A stretch of 64,000 bases of DNA from MPNO01 sp965200535 (GTDB taxonomy: Bacteria > Pseudomonadota > Alphaproteobacteria > MPNO01), in assembly GCA_965200535.1 (NCBI GenBank), contig CBDAUF010000002.1:1116001-1180000 (forward strand), in the 5' to 3' direction. Position 1 is the first letter of the stretch. The number at the start of each line of letters is the position of its first letter. Positions 41,920-49,829 of the stretch are shown in pieces. A program made the position numbers and the translations under genes. Below the pieces are notes generated by a model, which searched no databases, had not been told where the DNA came from, and saw only the letters and a list, made by a program, of their open reading frames with translations.

Positions 41920-44472
41920 TCAGGTCTTCCTCGCCGTTTTCCCGCGCGCTGCGCGGGTGCGGGGCTTGGCGACGCCTTTCTTTGCGCGCGCGGCCAGAAT
42001 TTCGACCGCGCGCGCGATCGTCAGAGTCTCCGCCTCCTCGTTCTTCGGGAGCGAGGCAAATGCGCGCCCGTGCGCGATATAGGGGCCGTAGCGGCCGGAG
42101 CGGATTTCGATCGGTTTGCCGTCGCCCGGATGGTCGCCGAGCGCGCGCAGGACCTTGGCCTGGCGGCCTTTTTTCGGCGCTTCCGCGATCAGCGTCACCG
42201 CCCGGTTGAGACCGATCGTCAGCAGGTCCTCGTCGGGGCCGAGCGAGGTATAAGCTCCGTCGTATTTGAGATAGGGGCCGTAACGGCCGAGACCGGCGAC
42301 GATCTCCTTTCCCGTCTCGGGATGGAGGCCGACATCGCGCGGCAGCGACAGGAGCCCCAGCGCCTGGTCCAGCGTGACCCCTTCCGGATCGGTCCCCTTG
42401 GGCAGCGAGACACGCTTCGGCTTCTTCTTGCCCTCGGTCTCGCCCGCCTGGGCATAGAAGCCGTACGGCCCCTTGCGCACGGTCACCAACTGCCCGGTCG
42501 CGGGGTCTTCTCCCAGGATCCGCGGGCCTGTCGAGATGGCCGCGGCTTCGGGATCGGCGGTGAGCGAGCGGGTGAAGGCGCAGTCGGGGTAGCCGGAGCA
42601 ACCGATGAAGGCGCCGTGACGGCCCAGCCGGAGACCCAGCCTTCCGCTGCCGCAAGCCGGGCAGTTGCGCGGGTCGCTGCCGTTCTCGCCGTCGACAGGA
42701 AAGAAGTGCGGGCCGAGATCCTTGTCGAGAGCGTCGATGACATCGCCGATCTTGAGGTCGCTGGTCGCGCTCACCGCCGCCGAAAAGCCCTTCCAGAACT
42801 CCTCCAGCACCGCCTGCCAGTTGCGCTCGCCCCGCGCGATCTCGTCGAGTTTCTTCTCCAGTTCGGCGGTGAAGTTGTATTCGACGTAGCGGTTGAAGAA
42901 ACCCGACAGGAACACGGTGACGATGCGGCCCCGGTCTTCCGGCACGAACCGCCGGCTTTCGAGCCGCACGTAATCCCGTTCCCGGAGGACGTTCAGGATC
43001 TGGGCGTAGGTCGAGGGCCGACCGATGCCGAGTTCCTCCAGCTTGCGCACGAGGCTCGCCTCTGTGTAGCGCGGCGGCGGTTTGGTGAAGTGCTGTTCTG
43101 GCCGGGTGGCGATGCGCTCCAGAGATTCGCCTTCCGTCATGGGGGGGAGAGTGCGGCCATCCTCGCTTTCCGCCGGATCGTCCCGCCCTTCCTCGTAGAG
43201 CCTGAGGAAACCGTCGAACAGAACCACCGAACCGTTTGCGCGCAGGATGACCGCCCGGTCGTCCGAGGCGATATCCACGGCGACCTGTTCGAGCGATGCG
43301 CTCTCCATCTGGCTTGCCACCGCGCGCGTCCAGATCAACTCGTAAAGGCGGTGTTCGTCTCTCTCCAGGGCGTGGGCGACCGAAGACGGTCGGCGGACGA
43401 CATCCGTGGGCCGGATCGCTTCGTGCGCCTCCTGCGCGTTGCGCGCACGCGACCGGAACTTGTGCGGCCGACCGGGAACGTAACCCTTCCCGTAATCGGT
43501 TTCGATCAGCCTGCGGATCGCATCGCGCGCTTCATTCGCGATGGCGACACTATCGGTCCGCATATAGGTTATGAGACCCACGGTCTTGCCGCCCAGATCG
43601 ATGCCCTCGTACAGTTTCTGCGCAAGGCGCATGGTTCTGGAAGCGCCCAGGCCCAGCTTGCGCGAGGCTTCCTGCTGCAATGTCGACGTGGTGAACGGCG
43701 GCTGTGGATTGCGGCGGACCCTTTTCTTTTCGATCTTGGCGACGCTGTAGGTGCGGCGGTCGATCTCGGCCACCGCGGCCGCTGCGGCCGCCTCGTCGGC
43801 GATGGCCATGCGTTCGAGCTTCGTGCCGTCGAGGTGGGTGAGACGGGCGTTCACCGTCGGTCCGCGACCGGTGCGGAAATCGGCTTCGACCGACCAGTAT
43901 TCCTGCGGTCGGAAGACCTCGATTTCGGCCTCGCGCTCGCAAATCAGGCGAAGCGCAACCGACTGGACGCGCCCCGCCGAACGGGCGCCGGGCAGCTTGC
44001 GCCACAGCACCGGCGACAGGGTGAAGCCCACAAGATAGTCCAGTGCACGGCGCGCGAGATAGGCATCGACGAGCCCCTGGTCGAGGTCGCGCGGCTGGCG
44101 TATCGCCTCGTTGACGGCGGTTTCCGTGACCTCGTGGAACACGATCCGCCTGACCTCTACGCCGCGCAGCGCCGCGCGTTCGGCAAGCACCGCGCGGACG
44201 TGCCACGAGATGGCCTCGCCCTCGCGGTCCGGGTCGGTCGCAAGGTAGAGGAGTTTCGCTCCTTTGACCGCCCTGACGATCGAGGCGATGTTCTTTTCCG
44301 ACCGCGCCATGACCTGCCAGCGCATGGCGAAACCGTCGTCCGGGCTGACCGAGCCGTCCTTTTCGGGCAGGTCGCGTATATGCCCGTTGCTCGCTAGCAC
44401 CGCGTAGCGGCCGCCGACATATTTGTCGATGGTTCGTGCCTTGGTCGGTGATTCTACGACGACGACATCCAT
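41920..44472 (-). CDS. topA: DNA topoisomerase I
   Basis: A 850-residue type IA topoisomerase that relaxes negative supercoils. The N-terminal Toprim domain begins DVVVVESPTKA and contains ATDPDREGEA. The active-site Tyr is about residue 303 in GLITYMRTDS. One four-cysteine zinc motif (CPACGSG to CSGYPDC) is followed by three glycine-rich C-terminal repeats (GPYGFYAQ, GRYGPYLK, GRYGPYIA) and a basic tail. A GTG at 44487 could add five residues. It is downstream of dprA on the same strand. Confidence 0.96.
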   Translation of the reverse strand: MDVVVVESPTKARTIDKYVGGRYAVLASNGHIRDLPEKDGSVSPDDGFAMRWQVMARSEKNIASIVRAVKGAKLLYLATDPDREGEAISWHVRAVLAERAALRGVEVRRIVFHEVTETAVNEAIRQPRDLDQGLVDAYLARRALDYLVGFTLSPVLWRKLPGARSAGRVQSVALRLICEREAEIEVFRPQEYWSVEADFRTGRGPTVNARLTHLDGTKLERMAIADEAAAAAAVAEIDRRTYSVAKIEKKRVRRNPQPPFTTSTLQQEASRKLGLGASRTMRLAQKLYEGIDLGGKTVGLITYMRTDSVAIANEARDAIRRLIETDYGKGYVPGRPHKFRSRARNAQEAHEAIRPTDVVRRPSSVAHALERDEHRLYELIWTRAVASQMESASLEQVAVDIASDDRAVILRANGSVVLFDGFLRLYEEGRDDPAESEDGRTLPPMTEGESLERIATRPEQHFTKPPPRYTEASLVRKLEELGIGRPSTYAQILNVLRERDYVRLESRRFVPEDRGRIVTVFLSGFFNRYVEYNFTAELEKKLDEIARGERNWQAVLEEFWKGFSAAVSATSDLKIGDVIDALDKDLGPHFFPVDGENGSDPRNCPACGSGRLGLRLGRHGAFIGCSGYPDCAFTRSLTADPEAAAISTGPRILGEDPATGQLVTVRKGPYGFYAQAGETEGKKKPKRVSLPKGTDPEGVTLDQALGLLSLPRDVGLHPETGKEIVAGLGRYGPYLKYDGAYTSLGPDEDLLTIGLNRAVTLIAEAPKKGRQAKVLRALGDHPGDGKPIEIRSGRYGPYIAHGRAFASLPKNEEAETLTIARAVEILAARAKKGVAKPRTRAARGKTARKT

Positions 44473-44541
44473 GGGGCGGACACTCACCGGTTGCCGGGAC
44501 GGTTCCGGGTCCCCGAAACCGTCATGGGCATTTTCATCTTG

Positions 44542-45639
44542 TCATGCAGTCAGGGAAACGCGGTTCCCCGGTCGGCGTGCGACGCGACCCGCCAACTCCA
44601 GTTCCAGCAGGATGGTCTGCACCGACGCGGCAGACAATTGGCATTCGCGAACCAGTTCGTCAACCGTCAGCGCGGTATGCCCGAGACAGGCGGCGACGAT
44701 TCCGCGGGCCCCGTCGTCGATTTCCTCTCGGGCTGCGGGCGCCGGCGCGGTATCGATCTCGCGCGGGGTCAAGGCGGGGCTAGCCATTCCTGCGACCGCC
44801 GCGACCACGTCGTCGGCGCGCTCGACCAGAACCGCCCCTTGCCGCAGCAGGTCGTTGGGTCCGGCGGCCCGCGGATCGAGCGGCGAACCCGGCACGGCAA
44901 ACACGATCCGCCCCTGCTCGTTGGCGAGCCGGGCCGTGATCAGCGAGCCGGAGCGAAGCGTTGCCTCCACCACCACCACGCCGAGGGAGAGGCCGGAGAT
45001 AATCCGGTTGCGCGGCGGGAAATGACGCGCCGCCGGCGCGGTGCCGAGGCGCTGGTCGGAGACAATTGTGCCGTCGGCAGCAAGGCGTTCGTACAACGCC
45101 GCGTTCTCGCGCGGATAGGGGACATCGATCCCGCCGGCGAGCACCGCGATCGAACCGGTGGCGAGCGATCCCTCGTGGACCGCCGTGTCGATCCCGCGTG
45201 CCATGCCGGAGACGACAACGGTCCCGGCGGCTCCGAGGTCGGCGGCGAGACCGCGCGCGAACTTGCGCCCGGCGGCGGAGCCGTTACGCGTTCCCACCAT
45301 ACCGATTGCCGGTCCGGCAAGCCTGGCGGGGTCGCCGAGGATCGAGAGGGCGGGCGGAGGGTCCGGAATAGCGGCGAGCGCGGGCGGATAATCCGCGTCT
45401 TCCACCAGCATCATCCGCCCGCCGAGAGCTTCTAGAGCCTCGAGTTCGGCCTCGGCCTCGTCCCGGGGGCAGGGGCGGAGCGGCCGCCGCCGGCCGCCGC
45501 GCGCCGACATCGCCGGCAGACCGTCGAGCGCCGCTGCGGCGTTGCCGAAATGCGCCATCAGGCGTGCGTAGGTCCGCGAACCCACACCCTCGCTGCGCGC
45601 GAGCCTGAGGCGGGCGAGCCGGTCGGCGCTGTCGTTCAT
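44542..45639 (-). CDS. dprA: DNA-processing protein DprA
   Basis: A 365-residue DprA/Smf that loads RecA on incoming single-stranded DNA. The Rossmann-fold core shows GMVGTRNGSAAG, VSGMARGIDTAVHEG, VLAGGIDVPYPREN and PPRNRIISGLS. A C-terminal winged-helix DprA domain covers about 305-365. The ATG at 45639 overlaps the plsY stop by four bases. The order plsY-dprA-topA is conserved in alphaproteobacteria. Confidence 0.96.
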   Translation of the reverse strand: MNDSADRLARLRLARSEGVGSRTYARLMAHFGNAAAALDGLPAMSARGGRRRPLRPCPRDEAEAELEALEALGGRMMLVEDADYPPALAAIPDPPPALSILGDPARLAGPAIGMVGTRNGSAAGRKFARGLAADLGAAGTVVVSGMARGIDTAVHEGSLATGSIAVLAGGIDVPYPRENAALYERLAADGTIVSDQRLGTAPAARHFPPRNRIISGLSLGVVVVEATLRSGSLITARLANEQGRIVFAVPGSPLDPRAAGPNDLLRQGAVLVERADDVVAAVAGMASPALTPREIDTAPAPAAREEIDDGARGIVAACLGHTALTVDELVRECQLSAASVQTILLELELAGRVARRPGNRVSLTA

Positions 45640-46253
45640 GGGCGCCTGTCGCCGATACGGGCCTCGGTTCCCGCCAGCAGCCGCCGGATGTTGCCGCCAT
45701 GGCGCAGCCATACGAGGATCGCCATCAGAACCGAGAACTCGGTCTTCTGCGGGTCAGCCAACTGCCAGAGAAAGACCGGCGCGAGACCGAGCGCGACCAG
45801 CGCGGACAGCGACGAATAACGGGTCAGGCCCGCGACCAGCAGCCATGTGAGACAGGCGAGCAGACCCGCCGGCCACGACAGGCCGAGCAGGATACCCAGC
45901 CCGGTGGCCACGCCCTTGCCGCCCCTGAAGCCGAGCCATATCGGGAAGAGATGGCCCAACAGGACGCCAAGCGCCGCGACGATCGCGATGTCCGGGCCCC
46001 ACGACGCCGCGACCAGAACCGCGGCCGCTCCCTTGCCGCCGTCCAGCACCAGGGTCAGGGCGGCCAGCGGTTTCGAGCCGGTCCTCAGCACATTGGTGGC
46101 GCCGATATTGCCGGAGCCGACCTTGCGGATATCGCCCAGCCCGGCGAGGCGGGTGACGACAAGTCCGAAAGGGATCGACCCCAGCAGGTAGGCAAGGACG
46201 AAGGCCGCCCCGAGATAGGGAGCGGCGTGCGCCCAACTGATCGGATAGATCAT
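45636..46253 (-). CDS. plsY: glycerol-3-phosphate acyltransferase PlsY
   Basis: A 205-residue membrane enzyme that acylates glycerol 3-phosphate from acyl-phosphate, the first step of phospholipid synthesis. The three conserved loops are visible: GSIPFGLV, GSGNIGATNVLR near residue 46 and the GGKGVATGLG motif near residue 110. About five hydrophobic helices. It is the first gene of plsY-dprA-topA. The pyrB-pyrC genes common upstream of it in related genomes are absent. Confidence 0.95.
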   Translation of the reverse strand: MIYPISWAHAAPYLGAAFVLAYLLGSIPFGLVVTRLAGLGDIRKVGSGNIGATNVLRTGSKPLAALTLVLDGGKGAAAVLVAASWGPDIAIVAALGVLLGHLFPIWLGFRGGKGVATGLGILLGLSWPAGLLACLTWLLVAGLTRYSSLSALVALGLAPVFLWQLADPQKTEFSVLMAILVWLRHGGNIRRLLAGTEARIGDRRP

Positions 46254-46286
46254 CCGGCCCGATGGTCCGCCGGACCCGGGATGGGG

Positions 46287-46931
46287 CTACTCGGCTGCTT
46301 GCCGGATATGCTCCTCGGGCGTCGCCTTCTCCATCGAGAACGTCTCTTCGACGGTCACGTAGTCCTTGTATCCCAGACGACCGATCGGGCGAATCGCCGC
46401 GATATCAAGGAAGCCGTCTGCGGTGAGTGCGCCGTCGTCGATGTGGACGCCGATCACCTCGCCCAGAATCACCCGGTGCGCAGCCTTGGGTGTGGTGCCG
46501 GGAAGGTCCAGCGACTGGTAGTGGCGGCATTCGAAATGAACCGGCGCACCCTTGACCCGGGGCGGGCGGACGAAGCGGGAGGGTAGGGCCTCCAGTTCCG
46601 CCGCGGCCAGTTCGTCCACGCCGCGCTCGACGATCATGGCCGACCGGTTCATCGCCTCGCGCTGGTCCCAGGTGGCCATGTTGTAAACGAACTCGCCGGT
46701 CTGCTCGATGTTGACCACCGTGTCCTTGTGCGCCGAGTCCTGGTGCATCCCGGACGAGAACAGCACATAGGGCGGGTTGTAGCTCAGCATGTTGAAGAAG
46801 CTGAACGGCGCGAGGTTGACCGCGCCTTCGATGTTTACCGTCGATATCCAGCCGATCGGCCGCGGGACCACGCAGGCCTTGAGCGGATTGTAGGGAAGGC
46901 CGTGATCGTTGTTTCGGGGACGGTAGAACAT
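46287..46931 (-). CDS. flavin reductase family protein
   Basis: A 214-residue FMN-binding split-barrel protein of the DIM6/NTAB flavin reductase family. Family features include CVVPRPIGWISTVN near residue 19, NLAPFSFFNMLSYNPP near residue 39 and KDTVVNIEQTGEFVYN near residue 69. Such proteins supply reduced FMN to two-component monooxygenases or act as flavoreductases. It is divergent from an LLM-class oxidoreductase across 143 bases that hold a perfect palindrome. Confidence 0.9.
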   Translation of the reverse strand: MFYRPRNNDHGLPYNPLKACVVPRPIGWISTVNIEGAVNLAPFSFFNMLSYNPPYVLFSSGMHQDSAHKDTVVNIEQTGEFVYNMATWDQREAMNRSAMIVERGVDELAAAELEALPSRFVRPPRVKGAPVHFECRHYQSLDLPGTTPKAAHRVILGEVIGVHIDDGALTADGFLDIAAIRPIGRLGYKDYVTVEETFSMEKATPEEHIRQAAE

Positions 46932-46957
46932 GCTGCCTCGCTGGTCGGTGCGCCGGT

Positions 46958-46990
46958 GTCGATTATCGACCTTCGCCGGCGGAATGAAAA
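46958..46990 (-). promoter_or_regulatory. palindromic operator overlapping a promoter of the flavin reductase gene
   Basis: GTCGATTATCGAC at 46958-46970 is a perfect 13-base palindrome with a single central base. On the minus strand it contains a GATAAT -10 box (46967-46962), with TTTTCA 17 bases upstream (46990-46985). A repressor bound to the palindrome would block this promoter. It lies in the gap between two divergent genes and may control both. Confidence 0.5.
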
Positions 46991-47074
46991 GCGCCGCTCC
47001 CGCGCCTCGGTTGCGCGCCCAGCCCGTCTGTGGTCGGATCGGCGCCCGCGCAACCGGACGAAAAAGGCGTATTC

Positions 47075-48208
47075 ATGGCACGCGGCAACGAGATCATCGT
47101 CGGCGCATCGATCAACAACACCATGGGCATCACCGGGAGGTCCTACGACCTCCTCCAGCTGCTGCACGCGGCGCGCGAGGCCGAGGCGATGGGCTTCGAT
47201 GCGGTGTGGGTGCACGACGCGCTCGGCGGGCGGCGGACCACCGCGGCCTACTGCCCGATCGGCGCCTTGACCGCGGCCGCCGCCCAGACCAGGCGCATAA
47301 AGCTCTGCACCGGCATCCTGATCCCGCAGATCCGCAACCCGGTCCACGTCGCCCAGCAATGGGCCACCCTGTGGGAGGTGTCCGAAGGGCGCGCGATCCT
47401 GGGCGCCGGCACCGGCGCGGGCAAATCGACCATCTTCAAGCGGCAATTCGATGCCCTGGTCGCCGTGCGCGGGCCGAACAGGGATGCGCTCCGCCCGGCC
47501 CAGTTCTTCGCTCGCCGTACCGCGCTGTTTGCCGAATGCCTCGACGTGATGAACCGGCTGTGGACCGAGGACAAGTTTGCCTATGACGGCGATTTCTTTT
47601 CCTTCGGCGAGATGACGCTCGGCATTGCGCGGCCGGCGGAAAAGCCGCCCGTCCTGGTCGGAGGGGGCATCTATATCCCGATCGACGGCGTCGGCGCTCA
47701 CCACTACACTTGGAACGAGGAGGTCGCCGGCACGTTGATGATGGGCCCCCGGATCCGCCGTACGATCGCCGAACAGGGGGACGGTTGGCTCGCGGTGCAC
47801 CCGGTGCCCGACGAATACCGCGAAATCTGGGCCGATATCGAGCGGCTTGCCGCCGATGCCGGAAAAGGGCCGAACTCGGGCTCGCGCTACGGCGGGCCGA
47901 CGGTAAAGGGGATGAACTGGTTCGCCAATTGCGACGACGATCCGGAGAAGGCGTGGCGCGGGGTCCAGGACCAGCTCACCGACTTCCACGGACCGCCGCC
48001 CGGCAAGGACAAGGCTTCCCCCGACCTGGTCGACCGCTGGGCCCTCGCCGGGCCGGGCGAGGCGATGGCGGAGAAGATCAACCGCTACATCGACCTCGGC
48101 GTCACCGTATTCCAGCTCGTCATCGCTTCCCCGGACCAGATCGGCATGATGCGCAAGATCGCCGAAGAAGTGCTGCCCCGCGTCAAACGCGAGGCGGCCG
48201 TCCACTGA
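47075..48208 (+). CDS. LLM-class flavin-dependent oxidoreductase
   Basis: A 377-residue luciferase-like (bacterial luciferase/F420-type) TIM-barrel oxidoreductase. Typical stretches are AREAEAMGFDAVWVHDAL near residue 33, KLCTGILIPQIRNP near residue 76 and GRAILGAGTGAG near residue 107. The ATG at 47075 follows AAAAAGG. It is divergent from a flavin reductase, suggesting a two-component monooxygenase, and convergent with the RuvX-cupin gene. The substrate is unknown. Confidence 0.9.
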   Translation: MARGNEIIVGASINNTMGITGRSYDLLQLLHAAREAEAMGFDAVWVHDALGGRRTTAAYCPIGALTAAAAQTRRIKLCTGILIPQIRNPVHVAQQWATLWEVSEGRAILGAGTGAGKSTIFKRQFDALVAVRGPNRDALRPAQFFARRTALFAECLDVMNRLWTEDKFAYDGDFFSFGEMTLGIARPAEKPPVLVGGGIYIPIDGVGAHHYTWNEEVAGTLMMGPRIRRTIAEQGDGWLAVHPVPDEYREIWADIERLAADAGKGPNSGSRYGGPTVKGMNWFANCDDDPEKAWRGVQDQLTDFHGPPPGKDKASPDLVDRWALAGPGEAMAEKINRYIDLGVTVFQLVIASPDQIGMMRKIAEEVLPRVKREAAVH

Positions 48209-48226
48209 ACGGCCCCGACCGTCCGT

Positions 48227-48775
48227 TCACGCGTCGAACGTGCCGTCGATCAGGACGAAGCACATGAAGCAGGGCGCGTCGGAACGGTTCGACCAGGCAT
48301 GGTTGGTGCCGCGCTGCACGCAGACATCGCCCGCCGTCATCAGGACCTCCGAATCGTCGAGCACGAGATAGATCTCGCCCTCGAGACAGATCGCGTAGTC
48401 GATCGTTTCCGTCCGGTGCATCAACGGATGGGGCGGATTATCCGATGAATCCGCGGCGTGCGAGGCGCCGAACTGTCTGAAACTCGCGTGGGCGGCCTCC
48501 CGGTCGATGCTGTCGATCCAGTCTTTCTCCGGCGGGAACTCGATGACCCGGCACACCGAGCCGTGCGGAGGCGGCTCCAGCGCGATCCGGCCCTCGACCG
48601 TCTCCTCCTGGCTCATCAGGTGGGTGGGCGACTCATTGGCGCGCCAGATATTGTTGATCTGCACTCCCGGCCGATGCTCCGGCCGGAAGACGTTGGGTGT
48701 GGGCCCGTCGGCGATGACGACCGCCTTTCCGTTCTCGTCGTGGCCGGTGACGATGCGCCGGACTTCTCTTCCCAT
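48227..48775 (-). CDS. cupin-domain protein (separate translation from internal start)
   Basis: The C-terminal 182 residues of the RuvX frame form a complete cupin protein of a type normally encoded alone. Its ATG at 48775 is preceded by GAGAGGAAAG at good spacing. The conserved cupin barrel is at about 120-182 (HRTETIDYAICLEGEIYLV, then GDVCVQRGTNHAWSN). The function is unknown. The nearby LLM oxidoreductase and flavin reductase suggest a catabolic role. Both the fused and free forms may exist. Confidence 0.7.
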   Translation of the reverse strand: MGREVRRIVTGHDENGKAVVIADGPTPNVFRPEHRPGVQINNIWRANESPTHLMSQEETVEGRIALEPPPHGSVCRVIEFPPEKDWIDSIDREAAHASFRQFGASHAADSSDNPPHPLMHRTETIDYAICLEGEIYLVLDDSEVLMTAGDVCVQRGTNHAWSNRSDAPCFMCFVLIDGTFDA

Positions 48776-49252
48776 GGGGCTTTCCTCTCGGTTGTCGGTC
48801 TGAATGTTGCGGAGCCTGTCGAAGGCGCCCTGGAGAATGTAAGCCGCGGCCAGCTTGTCGACGGCGGCTGCGCGCCGGCGACGCGACAGGTCGGCCTCGA
48901 TCATCGCCCGTGTCACTGCGGCCGTCGAGAGGCGTTCGTCCCAGAACGCAACCGGGAGGTCGCGCAGCGCGAGAAGGTTGGCTGCGAACTGGCGGACCGA
49001 CTGGCAGCGCCGCCCCTCGCTGCCGTCCATATTGATCGGCAGGCCGATCACCAGACCGTCCACCGCATGTTCGTCGATCAGCGCGAACAGGCGGCGGATG
49101 TCGGCGGTAAAACGCGTCCGACGGATCGTCTCGAGCGGCGAGGCGAGGGCGAGGGCGGTCGCGCCGACAGCGAGCCCGATGGTTCGGTCGCCGACATCGA
49201 GGCCGATCAGCCGGGTCCGCGCCGCCAGCGTCTCGAGAGCGACGAGTCCCAA
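48227..49252 (-). CDS. ruvX: RuvX (YqgF) nuclease fused in frame to a cupin domain
   Basis: One open frame of 341 residues from a TTG at 49252 (AGAGG seven bases upstream). Residues about 10-150 are RuvX/YqgF, a Holliday-junction resolvase-like RNase H fold acting in 16S rRNA maturation, with GLDVGDRTIGLAVG, IGLPINMDGSEG and FWDERLST. The usual stop after the AAAYILQGAFDRLR end is missing, and the frame runs into a cupin protein starting MGREVRRIVTG. An internal AGAGGA-ATG suggests the cupin is also made alone. It is divergent from gatC, the normal ruvX position. Confidence 0.85.
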   Translation of the reverse strand: MGLVALETLAARTRLIGLDVGDRTIGLAVGATALALASPLETIRRTRFTADIRRLFALIDEHAVDGLVIGLPINMDGSEGRRCQSVRQFAANLLALRDLPVAFWDERLSTAAVTRAMIEADLSRRRRAAAVDKLAAAYILQGAFDRLRNIQTDNREESPMGREVRRIVTGHDENGKAVVIADGPTPNVFRPEHRPGVQINNIWRANESPTHLMSQEETVEGRIALEPPPHGSVCRVIEFPPEKDWIDSIDREAAHASFRQFGASHAADSSDNPPHPLMHRTETIDYAICLEGEIYLVLDDSEVLMTAGDVCVQRGTNHAWSNRSDAPCFMCFVLIDGTFDA

Positions 49253-49474
49253 CCCTCCACCTCTTCTCCACCGTGCCGCAACCGACACATACCGCGAGAC
49301 GCTGGGCTGCCACGGTGGCCGTTGCCTCTCGGCGCGCGTAGAACCGGCGTCCTGCATACGCTGCCGTGTCTGTATCCTAGCGAAACATCCGGGCGTCGAC
49401 CGAGGTTTGCGCCGACCCGTTTTCGACTGTCGATCCGCGCCCGCCTACGCCCGGTTTCCGACAGCCGGTCCGCT

Positions 49475-49503
49475 TGTCGCCCCCGATGCCCGGATGTAGG
49501 GTC
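49475..49503 (+). promoter_or_regulatory. possible gatCAB promoter
   Basis: TTGTCG (49475-49480), a 17-base spacer and TAGGGT (49498-49503), about 40 bases before the gatC ATG. Moderate match only. The 289-base gap between ruvX and gatC holds no gene. Confidence 0.4.
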
Positions 49504-49541
49504 GCGCGGCCCCGATCCGACCGTCGTCCGGAGAGCGAACT

Positions 49542-49829
49542 ATGGCTGTCGATACCGACACCGTCCGCCGCATCGCGATGCTCGCGCGGCTCAGGGTCGC
49601 CGACCGGCATGTGGACGATCTCGCTCGAGATCTCGGCAAGATTCTCGACTGGATGGCGTTGCTCAACGAAGTCGATACAGAGGGCGTCCCGCCGATGACA
49701 GCGGTCAAACCGATGCCCCTTCGCCGCCGCACCGACGAGGTTACGGAGGGCGGGATCGCCGGGGATCTTCTTGCCAATGCGCCGGATCCGGGAAGCGCGT
49801 TCTTCGCGGTTCCCAAGGTTATCGAGTGA
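49542..49829 (+). CDS. gatC: Asp-tRNA(Asn)/Glu-tRNA(Gln) amidotransferase subunit C
   Basis: A 95-residue GatC that wraps GatA and GatB. It shows the family start AVDTDTVRRIAMLARLRV and the C-terminal DPGSAFFAVPKVIE. GGAGAGCG precedes the ATG. Its stop shares a base with the gatA ATG (TGATG), so the two are translationally coupled. Confidence 0.96.
   Translation: MAVDTDTVRRIAMLARLRVADRHVDDLARDLGKILDWMALLNEVDTEGVPPMTAVKPMPLRRRTDEVTEGGIAGDLLANAPDPGSAFFAVPKVIE

Noticed and set aside
42070..44397. 775-codon frame antisense to topA
   Set aside because: Shadow of topA; composition typical of reverse-frame GC-rich sequence.
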